From the NCBI RefSeq assembly GCF_001426665.1, contig NZ_LMEY01000001.1:190053-254052 (forward strand): DNA of 64,000 nucleotides, written 5' to 3'. The position numbers and the translations under genes were made by a program. How positions within the stretch are numbered: position 1 is the stretch's first letter; every line of letters begins with the position of its first letter. Shown one piece after another: positions 50,591-58,577 of this stretch. The notes beneath the pieces were generated by a model, which was given only the letters and a program-made list of their open reading frames with translations, was not told where the DNA came from and did no database searches. Source of the stretch: Rhizobium sp. Root1334. GTDB taxonomy: Bacteria; Pseudomonadota; Alphaproteobacteria; Rhizobiales; Rhizobiaceae.

Positions 50591-51871
50591 ATGCTGGCAA
50601 GCCTCAGATCCGTGTTCAGCCTGATGCTTTCGACGCTGCTGATGATGGTCGGCTTCGGGCTGGCGAGCTATGTCTTGCCAGTACGGTCGGTGACCGAGGG
50701 CTGGTCGACGCTGACCATTTCGCTGATCGCAACCGGCTATACGCTGGGCTTTACAATCTCCTGCATCATCACCCCGAAATTCGTTCTGCGCGTCGGCCAT
50801 GTACGGGTATTTGCAGCGCTGATCACGCTGCTGAGCATCGCCATTCTGATGTGCGGGCTGGTGGTCGACTGGCGGGCCTGGATCCTGTTTCGCGCCATTT
50901 CCGGCTTTGCGATTTCAGGCAGCTACCTGGTGATCGAAAGCTGGCTGAACGAACGGGTGACCAATGAAAACCGCGGCATGCTGTTTTCGCTGTACCTGAT
51001 CACCACCATGGTCGGCACCATCGGCGGGCAATATCTGGTGCCGCTTGGCGATCCGACGAATTCGTCGCTGTTCATTCTGTGTGGCGTGCTGTTCTCGCTG
51101 GCGCTGTTGCCAACGGCGCTGTCCTCGTCCGCGATGCCTGCCCCGCCGTCACAGGCCAAGTTCGATGTGCCGGGACTCTATCGCCGCTCGCCGGTTGCCG
51201 TCGTCGGCGCATTTCTTGCCGGTGCCATGTCCGGCGCCTGGCTCAATCTCGGCGGCGTCTTTACCCAGAAGATCGGCCTTTCCACCGCCGAAGGCGCAAC
51301 GCTGCTGGCTGCCCTTCTTGCTGGCAGCGCCGTCTCGCAAATCCCGATCGGGCGAACGTCCGACCGGATCGACCGGCGCATTGTCATGGTCGGCTGCGGT
51401 ATCGTCGGCGTTATCTCCTGCCTTGCGATGGTCGCCTTCGTCGGTTCCAGCCCGCTGGTACTCTATGTCATCGCGGCTTTTGTCGGTTCAGTTCTGTTTC
51501 CGATCTATGCGCTGAATGTCGCCCATGCCAACGACCTTGCCCGGCCGAACGAATATGTCGAGGTCTCCTCCGGCATGATGATCACCTATGGCATCGGTAC
51601 CATTTCCGGCCCGCTGATGGTGGGGCCGGTGATGGACCGTTTCGGCCCGCCATCGCTGTTCATGGTTCTGGCCGTCTATTTCGCACTCTACGCCGCCTAT
51701 GCCGCTTGGCGCATTGCCCAGCGCGGCCATACGGACGGGCTCGTTTCCAAGACGGACTTCCAGGCCAATACCGTGCCGACGCCGGGGACTGAGGCCGTCA
51801 ACGCAATGAACCAGGCTGTGCGGCCGGCCGACCTGATCGAGGACGACACCGCCCCGACGGCCGCGCCCTGA
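50591..51871 (+). CDS. MFS transporter (YcaD-like)
   Basis: A 426-residue major facilitator with 12 predicted transmembrane helices, resembling the YcaD group of unknown substrate. Typical features are LMMVGFGLASYVLPVRSVTEGWS at the start, SGSYLVIESWLNERVTNENRG in the first half and GRTSDRIDRR in the central loop. The C-terminal 45 residues are a polar tail. GGAG lies seven bases before the ATG at 50591; a start at 50549 is possible. It is convergent with the EamA gene, ending 16 bases away. Confidence 0.92.
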   Translation: MLASLRSVFSLMLSTLLMMVGFGLASYVLPVRSVTEGWSTLTISLIATGYTLGFTISCIITPKFVLRVGHVRVFAALITLLSIAILMCGLVVDWRAWILFRAISGFAISGSYLVIESWLNERVTNENRGMLFSLYLITTMVGTIGGQYLVPLGDPTNSSLFILCGVLFSLALLPTALSSSAMPAPPSQAKFDVPGLYRRSPVAVVGAFLAGAMSGAWLNLGGVFTQKIGLSTAEGATLLAALLAGSAVSQIPIGRTSDRIDRRIVMVGCGIVGVISCLAMVAFVGSSPLVLYVIAAFVGSVLFPIYALNVAHANDLARPNEYVEVSSGMMITYGIGTISGPLMVGPVMDRFGPPSLFMVLAVYFALYAAYAAWRIAQRGHTDGLVSKTDFQANTVPTPGTEAVNAMNQAVRPADLIEDDTAPTAAP

Positions 51872-51887
51872 TCATTCGGGCAATGTG

Positions 51888-52841
51888 TCACCCCTGCGGG
51901 GTGATATGCTTGCGCGCGCCCCGGCGCTCGAGACCGAGCTGGTGTTCACGGAAAATGATGAAGATGCCGGCACCGACGACGATCGCCGTGCCGACCAGCA
52001 TGACGCCTGTCGGCACCTCGTCGAACAGGAAATAGCCGATCAGCAGCCCGAGCAGGATCGAGGTATATTCGAACGGCGCAATCGTCGACATGTCGGCATA
52101 ACGATAGCTCTGCGTCAGAAGAATTTGCGCAACGCCACCACAGAAACCCGCTCCCATCAAAAGCAGAAACGAACTCAGCGGCAACGGCTCCCAGCCGAAC
52201 GGAAGCGTCAGCAGCGAGAAACAGGAGGCCGAGAGGGAGAAATACAACACGATCGTGTGGGTCTTTTCCTTGGCGATCAGCTTGCGCACCAGCACCATGG
52301 CGATTGCGCCGAGCGCGGCCGAGAGAAGCACGGCCAGCGCACCGAGCGCCTCCTGCGAGCCAAACCCGCCATCGCGCAGCAGCGTTACCCTCGGCCATGT
52401 GATGATCATCACCCCCACCAGCCCGATCAGGACGGCAGACCAGCGATAGACCCGTACGGTTTCCTTGAGAAACACCGCTGCGAAGACGACGGCCAGCAGC
52501 GGCATGGCATAGCCGATCGCAATCGCTTCGGGCAGTGGCAGGTGCACCAGACCGTAAAACCCAAAGCTCATCGCCAGGATGCCGATGAAGCCGCGTGCCA
52601 GATGGCCGAAAATATCCTTGGTGTGGAAAGCCGTGCGCAGATGTCCCTTGACGGCGAGATAGCCGAGGATCGGCACCATCGCGAAAGCCGAGCGGTAGAA
52701 GGTAATCTGGCCGGTGGCGATCTCCGTTCCCGCCGCCTTGATCAGCGTCGACATGCAGACGAAGACCAGCACGGACAGAACCTTGAGGGTAATGCCCTTC
52801 ATCGGGTGGGGGAATTCGGAATCCATGCGGGTCGCACTCAT
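51888..52841 (-). CDS. EamA/DMT-family transporter
   Basis: A 317-residue drug/metabolite transporter with ten predicted helices in two EamA repeats (about 15-145 and 160-290). Motifs such as GFIGILAMSFGFYGLVHLPLPEA and AVFLKETVRVYRWSAVLIGLVGV are characteristic. Likely an exporter of small metabolites; the substrate is unknown. The ATG at 52841 is used, while an ATG 15 bases further in (MDSEF) is an equal alternative; neither has a strong ribosome site. Confidence 0.92.
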   Translation of the reverse strand: MSATRMDSEFPHPMKGITLKVLSVLVFVCMSTLIKAAGTEIATGQITFYRSAFAMVPILGYLAVKGHLRTAFHTKDIFGHLARGFIGILAMSFGFYGLVHLPLPEAIAIGYAMPLLAVVFAAVFLKETVRVYRWSAVLIGLVGVMIITWPRVTLLRDGGFGSQEALGALAVLLSAALGAIAMVLVRKLIAKEKTHTIVLYFSLSASCFSLLTLPFGWEPLPLSSFLLLMGAGFCGGVAQILLTQSYRYADMSTIAPFEYTSILLGLLIGYFLFDEVPTGVMLVGTAIVVGAGIFIIFREHQLGLERRGARKHITPQG

Positions 52842-53346
52842 CGGACTGAGGGCAGCGGGCCGGAAATCAAGGGAAACGACAGGCTGCGGGAAAAATATGC
52901 GACCGGAGAATCCGTCGCTTGGGCCCCGTCACCTTAACCCGCGATATTCGAAAGAGGCATCAATTTTCGTGATGGGTAGCGGAAATATTTGATGCGTCGA
53001 TGGCGATACCCTAGTCTCGAGCGGAATGGGCAAGCAGAAACGCCGCCAAGCAATCCGACAGCCGAAACTGCACTCCTGCACCAAGAAGACTGGTAGCGGG
53101 CTGTAAAAATCCGAAACCTGTGCCAAAAATACACGACTGGTTTAAATATTGTTAGGGCGAATTTCGTAAGTCTCTGAACAAGCAAGGAATGGGACAGATC
53201 ACACTTGCCGGAAAACGGCATATGTCAGCGAAAAGAACCGCCTTGCGATCACACCGGAAGCTTCGCATCTTCTGCGCAGCCTCTTCATCGAGACAAGCCT
53301 CATCGCCAGCGTCTGGACGCAGCGGATGATGCAAGCGGGACAAACA
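52842..53346. other. divergent intergenic region EamA / pepN
   Basis: About 500 bases between the divergent transporter and pepN genes. I find no convincing coding sequence; short open frames have no ribosome sites or recognisable products. No repeat is evident. Confidence 0.45.
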
Positions 53347-55995
53347 ATGCGGACAGATACGGGCGCGATCATTCATCTGGAAGACTACCGGCCGACGGAT
53401 TTTGTCCTCGAGAGGGTGGACCTCACCTTCGAACTCGATCCTACCGAAACCAAGGTCGAAGCCCGGCTGATCTTCCACCGTCGTGAGGGGGTAAGCGCCG
53501 ATGCGCCGCTGATCCTCGACGGCGACGAACTGAAGATGACGGGCCTGTTGCTTGACCAGGTGGAGATTCCGGCTGCGAACTACGATGCGGCGGACGATAC
53601 GCTGACGATCCGCGGCCTTCCGGCAACGGTACCCTTCGAGGTAACGATCACCACCGAGATCAATCCGGAGGCCAACACCACGCTGATGGGTCTCTACCGC
53701 ACAAGCAATGTCTATTGCACACAGTGCGAAGCCGAAGGCTTCCGGCGCATCACCTATTTCCCGGACCGCCCGGATGTGCTTGCCGTCTACACGGTCAACA
53801 TCATCGCCGACAAGGCGACCGCGCCGCTGCTGCTCTCCAACGGCAACTATCTCGGTGGCGCCGGTATGGGCGACGGCCGCCATTTCGCTGCCTGGTTCGA
53901 TCCGCACCCGAAGCCAAGCTATCTGTTCGCGTTGGTCGCCGGCGATCTGGGAGTGGTGGAAGACACTTTCACAACCATGTCCGGCCGCGAAGTCACGCTG
54001 AAAATCTATGTCGAACACGGAAAAGAGCCGCGTGCATCTTACGCAATGGATGCGCTGAAGCGCTCAATGAAGTGGGACGAGGAACGGTTCGGACGCGAAT
54101 ACGATCTCGATATCTTCATGATTGTCGCCGTGTCTGATTTCAACATGGGCGCCATGGAAAACAAGGGACTAAACGTCTTCAACGACAAGTATGTCCTTGC
54201 CGATCCGGAAACAGCGACCGATGCCGACTACGCCAATATCGAGGCGATTATCGCGCACGAATATTTCCACAACTGGACCGGCAACCGCATTACCTGCCGC
54301 GACTGGTTCCAGCTCTGCCTGAAGGAAGGTCTGACGGTCTATCGCGACCACGAATTCTCGGCCGACCAGCGTTCGCGCACCGTCAAACGCATCGCCGAAG
54401 TCCGGCATCTGAAAGCCGAGCAGTTTCCGGAAGATGCCGGTCCGCTTGCGCACCCGGTTCGCCCGACAAAATTCAGGGAAATCAACAACTTCTATACGAC
54501 GACCGTCTACGAAAAGGGTTCCGAAGTCACCCGGATGATCGCCACCCTGCTCGGTGCTGATCTCTTCAAGCAGGGCATGGATCTCTATTTCGACCGCCAC
54601 GACGGACAGGCCGTGACCATCGAGGATTTCGTTGCCTGCTTTGCGGAGGTGAGTAAGCGCGACCTCACCCAGTTTTCACTCTGGTACCATCAGGCGGGCA
54701 CGCCGCTGGTCAGCGCCTCGACGGCCTATGACGCCGCCAAGCAGACATTGACGCTGTCGCTGGAACAGATGGTGCCGCCGACCCCCGGCCAAAGCGCCAA
54801 GGAGCCGATGTATATCCCCTTGCGTATCGGGCTCCTGCTGGAGGATGGCTCAGAAGCCAACGTCACCTCCGTCACCGGCGCCGAGATGACCGGTGACGTG
54901 CTGCATCTCATCGAGCGCAATCAGACGGTCGTGTTCGGTGGCATCACGTCACGCCCAGTCCTGTCGTTGAACCGTGGGTTTTCGACGCCGATCAACCTGC
55001 ATTTCGAGCAGACGGCCTCTGATCGCGCCCACATCGCCAAACATGAGAGCGATCTGTTTGCCCGCTGGCAGGCCCTGAACGATCTTGCCTTGCCCAATCT
55101 CGTCGCTGCCACAGCCAGCGCCAAGGCAGATGAACCGGTTCAATGCGACGCCGCCCTGATCGATGCCCTGCTTGCGGCCGCCGCCGACGGTGATCTTGAA
55201 CCTGCCTTCAGAGCGCAGGCGCTGGCACTGCCGAGCGAAGCCGATATCGCCCGCGAAATCGGCGGAAACAACGACCCGGACGCGATCCACGTCGGACGCC
55301 AGCAGATCATGGTGGCGATCGCCACGGCCGGTCAGGCCATTTTCGAAAAGCTCGCAGACGAGATGATCGTCTCCGGCCCGTTCAGCCCGGATGCGGCAAG
55401 CGCCGGACGCCGGGCACTGCGCAACACCGCCCTCTCCTACCTCGTTTATGCCGAAAACGAACCCACTCGGGCAGTCGCCGCGTTCAAGTCCGCCAACAAC
55501 ATGACGGATTTGAGCCAGGCCTTGACAATCCTTGCACACCGGTTCCCGGACGCTGCCGAAACGGCGGATGCCTTGGCTGCGTTCAAGGCCCGGTTCGCCG
55601 GAAATGCGCTGGTGATCGACAAGTGGTTCACCATCCAGGCAACCATTCCGGGCGAAGCCGCGCTTGCCCGCGTCAAGGTCTTGATGGCCGACCCGCTGTT
55701 CAACGGCTCCAACCCGAACCGGGTGCGTGCACTCGTCGGCACATTTGCCTTTTCGAACCCGACCGGCTTCAACCGCGCTGATGGCGAAGGTTACCGGTTC
55801 CTGGCGCGCCAGATTCTCGACATCGATCCGCGCAATCCGCAACTGGCAGCCCGCATCCTAACCTCGATGCGGTCGTGGCGCTCGCTGGAATCCGGCCGCG
55901 CCGATCACGCCCGCAACGCGCTGCGTGAAATCGCGGCTGCAGCGAAACTGTCAGCCGATGTCAGCGACATCGTCGAGCGCATGCTCAAGGGATAG
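53347..55995 (+). CDS. pepN: aminopeptidase N
   Basis: PepN is a broad-specificity zinc aminopeptidase (M1 family) that trims peptides in the cytoplasm. The product (882 residues) has the N-terminal beta domain, the exopeptidase motif GAMENKG (about 268-274), the zinc site HEYFHNWTGNR with H304, E305, H308 and the third ligand E327 (LCLKEGLTVYRDHEF), then the beta-sandwich and helical C-terminal domain. I use the ATG at 53347; ATG 53326 adds seven residues. A rho-independent terminator follows. Confidence 0.95.
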   Translation: MRTDTGAIIHLEDYRPTDFVLERVDLTFELDPTETKVEARLIFHRREGVSADAPLILDGDELKMTGLLLDQVEIPAANYDAADDTLTIRGLPATVPFEVTITTEINPEANTTLMGLYRTSNVYCTQCEAEGFRRITYFPDRPDVLAVYTVNIIADKATAPLLLSNGNYLGGAGMGDGRHFAAWFDPHPKPSYLFALVAGDLGVVEDTFTTMSGREVTLKIYVEHGKEPRASYAMDALKRSMKWDEERFGREYDLDIFMIVAVSDFNMGAMENKGLNVFNDKYVLADPETATDADYANIEAIIAHEYFHNWTGNRITCRDWFQLCLKEGLTVYRDHEFSADQRSRTVKRIAEVRHLKAEQFPEDAGPLAHPVRPTKFREINNFYTTTVYEKGSEVTRMIATLLGADLFKQGMDLYFDRHDGQAVTIEDFVACFAEVSKRDLTQFSLWYHQAGTPLVSASTAYDAAKQTLTLSLEQMVPPTPGQSAKEPMYIPLRIGLLLEDGSEANVTSVTGAEMTGDVLHLIERNQTVVFGGITSRPVLSLNRGFSTPINLHFEQTASDRAHIAKHESDLFARWQALNDLALPNLVAATASAKADEPVQCDAALIDALLAAAADGDLEPAFRAQALALPSEADIAREIGGNNDPDAIHVGRQQIMVAIATAGQAIFEKLADEMIVSGPFSPDAASAGRRALRNTALSYLVYAENEPTRAVAAFKSANNMTDLSQALTILAHRFPDAAETADALAAFKARFAGNALVIDKWFTIQATIPGEAALARVKVLMADPLFNGSNPNRVRALVGTFAFSNPTGFNRADGEGYRFLARQILDIDPRNPQLAARILTSMRSWRSLESGRADHARNALREIAAAAKLSADVSDIVERMLKG

Positions 55996-56021
55996 GAAAT
56001 AGCAACCGGAAATGATTGGAA

Positions 56022-56046
56022 AACCCCGTAAGCGCGGGGTTTTTTC
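56022..56046 (+). terminator. terminator after pepN
   Basis: AACCCCG (56022-56028) and CGGGGTT (56035-56041) form a 7-bp stem with loop TAAGCG followed by TTTTT, 27 bases after the pepN stop. Confidence 0.88.
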
Positions 56047-56203
56047 GTTTCTGCCGTGGCGCCAAAGCCAATAGTGCAATTTTCCCATGACGATAAATGG
56101 TTAACAAACTTTTACGTTTTCCTCTGGACAAGGCGAATCACAATTGATTCATTGGGTCAGGTTCAAGCGAGCGGCGCTTCGAATCACATGAGGGTTTACA
56201 GAA

Positions 56204-58573
56204 TTGACGAAGATGGCGGAAGCGCAGCGGGGACGCGCAGCCGGTGAGCGGTTGCGTCCCAGATTTCCGGGTTTTTCACGCCTGGAACGGGACGTTATCC
56301 AGCACGCACGGATTTTTACCGAGCCGGCAGTGCGCCGTCTTGCGGGCGCCGAGCCATTGCTCAAGCGTTCGATCCCGATCCTGATCACCGCGTTTCTTCT
56401 CGTCGTTGCCATTTCCCGCATCAACGGCATCATGGTCGAATATGCCCGCATGGAGGCAAGCGCGCGCCAGGTCACCGTCCTTGCTGCGGCCACCGCCAGT
56501 GCCGCTCTTCAGGAAAACGGCGTTGCCCTGTTCGACAAGGCGCAAAAGTGGGATGTCGAGCAGCGGTTGAATGCGGTCCTTTCGCCCGACATGCTCGAAA
56601 ATGGTGCCTTTGTTCTCACCGTGCGCAATGACGGCCGAATTTTCGCCAGCTCTCCGGAGGGCGCGGCCTACACGGGACGCACGCTGAACGCTGTGGCGCC
56701 GGAAGTCGCCGCTTTCCAGTATTTTGGTGAACGTTCGACAGTGATGAAAACCTTCATCGGCGGTACGGAGCATACCGTCGCGATGATGCAGGTGCCCGGC
56801 GGCGCGGGAACGCTGTTGGTCGCCACACCGCTGGCAGGCATCCAAAAGCTATGGCGGGATGAAGTCTCGCTCAACGTCACCCTTTTTGCCGGAATCTCGG
56901 CAATCCTGCTGATCGTTCTCTATGCCTATTATATCCAGGCCAAACGCGCCCGTGATGCCGACCAGATTTTCGCGGAATCCAACCTGCGCGTCGAAACCGC
57001 CTTGTCGCGGGGGCGCTGCGGCCTTTGGGATTTCGACATGCCCAACCGCCGGCTTTTCTGGTCGCGCTCGATGTATGAAATGCTCGGCATGCCGCCGCAG
57101 AGCAATGTCCTGTCGTTCGGCGACGCGGCGCGGCTGATGCACCCGGATGACGGCAGCATCTACAAGGTCGCCCGCACCATCGCCAGGGGCGATGCCCGCC
57201 AGATCGACCAAATCTTCCGGATGCGCCATGCCGATGGCCATTATGTCTGGATGCGCGCCCGCGCCCAGGTCATCCGCACCGCCTCCGGCCGCGTGCACCT
57301 GATCGGCATCGCCATGGATGTTACCGAGCAGCATCGCCTGGCTCAACGCTATGCGGAAGCTGACCAGCGGCTCGCCGATGCGATCGAATGCACGTCCGAG
57401 GCCTTTGTGCTCTGGGACAAGAACGACCGGCTGGTGATGTGCAACACCCATTATCAGCAGGCCTACAAGCTGCCCGACCGGGTTCTGGTTGCCGGCACGG
57501 AGCGTTCCGTCGTCAACGCCGCATCCGCCCGTCCGATCATCGAGCGGCGCATTGCCGATCCCGACCGGTCCAATCAATCACAGACTTCGGAAGTGCAACT
57601 CGCCGACCAGCGCTGGCTGCAGATCAACGACCGGCGAACCCGTGACGGTGGCCTGGTATCGGTCGGCACCGACATTACCCTGCTGAAACGCCACCAGGTG
57701 CGCCTGCGCGAATCCGAGCGGCGCCTGATGGCGACCATCGGCGACCTGTCGACGTCTCGCATCACCCTGGAACGCCAGAAGGCCGAACTCTCCGTCGCCA
57801 ACTCCAATTATCAGGCAGAGAAAGAACGCGCGGAAGCAGCCAACCGGGCCAAGTCCGAATTCCTCGCCAACATGTCGCACGAGCTGCGAACCCCGCTGAA
57901 CGCCATTCTGGGCTTTTCGGAAATCCTGCAGAACCAGATGTTCGGCCCGCTCGGTTCGGAAAAATACGACGAATACTCCCACGATATCCATGACAGCGGC
58001 AAACATCTGCTCAACGTCATCAACGACATCCTCGACATGTCGAAGATCGAGGCCGGCCAGATGAAGATCAACCGCGAGACGATAGATCTCGCCCCGCTGA
58101 TCGAGGAAACCCTGCGTTTCACCACCATCCCGGCACAGCAGAAGAACATCTGCGTCGATCAGCAGATTTCCTCCGGTCTGACGATCACCGCCGACCGCCG
58201 CGCCATGAAGCAGGTCCTGCTCAACCTGTTGTCCAACGCCGTCAAATTCACCAACGAGGGCGGAAAGATCTCGCTGCGCGCCCGCAAGGTCGCCGGTGCT
58301 GTGACGCTGACCATCGCAGATACCGGCATCGGCATACCGCGCCTGGCATTGGAGAAAATCGGCCAGCCCTTCGAACAGGTGCAGAGCCAGTACGCCAAGA
58401 GCAAGGGGGGCTCCGGCCTTGGTCTGGCCATCTCGCGTTCATTGACCCACCTGCATGGCGGCGCGATGAAGATCCACTCCCAGGAAAATGTCGGCACGAT
58501 CATTTCGCTGCGCATCCCCGACACGGCCCCACGCGCCGTGTCGGAGGCCAAGGCCACACTGGCCGTGGCGTAG
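56204..58573 (+). CDS. pleC: PAS sensor histidine kinase, PleC/DivJ type
   Basis: A 789-residue membrane histidine kinase: two transmembrane helices (about 57-73 and 223-244) flank a periplasmic sensor region; two PAS domains (about 262-385 and 386-500), a coiled coil and the HisKA domain with H559 in NMSHELRTPLNAILGFSEIL follow. The stretch GPLGSEKYDEYSHDIHDSG after the H box is the DivK-interacting signature of the PleC/DivJ/PdhS family. HATPase motifs include GSGLGLAIS. Position beside glnE, the two-component pair and degP agrees with rhizobial PleC. The start is the TTG at 56204 or ATG 56213. PleC acts on DivK and so on CtrA. Confidence 0.9.
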   Translation: MTKMAEAQRGRAAGERLRPRFPGFSRLERDVIQHARIFTEPAVRRLAGAEPLLKRSIPILITAFLLVVAISRINGIMVEYARMEASARQVTVLAAATASAALQENGVALFDKAQKWDVEQRLNAVLSPDMLENGAFVLTVRNDGRIFASSPEGAAYTGRTLNAVAPEVAAFQYFGERSTVMKTFIGGTEHTVAMMQVPGGAGTLLVATPLAGIQKLWRDEVSLNVTLFAGISAILLIVLYAYYIQAKRARDADQIFAESNLRVETALSRGRCGLWDFDMPNRRLFWSRSMYEMLGMPPQSNVLSFGDAARLMHPDDGSIYKVARTIARGDARQIDQIFRMRHADGHYVWMRARAQVIRTASGRVHLIGIAMDVTEQHRLAQRYAEADQRLADAIECTSEAFVLWDKNDRLVMCNTHYQQAYKLPDRVLVAGTERSVVNAASARPIIERRIADPDRSNQSQTSEVQLADQRWLQINDRRTRDGGLVSVGTDITLLKRHQVRLRESERRLMATIGDLSTSRITLERQKAELSVANSNYQAEKERAEAANRAKSEFLANMSHELRTPLNAILGFSEILQNQMFGPLGSEKYDEYSHDIHDSGKHLLNVINDILDMSKIEAGQMKINRETIDLAPLIEETLRFTTIPAQQKNICVDQQISSGLTITADRRAMKQVLLNLLSNAVKFTNEGGKISLRARKVAGAVTLTIADTGIGIPRLALEKIGQPFEQVQSQYAKSKGGSGLGLAISRSLTHLHGGAMKIHSQENVGTIISLRIPDTAPRAVSEAKATLAVA

Positions 58574-58577
58574 CCTT

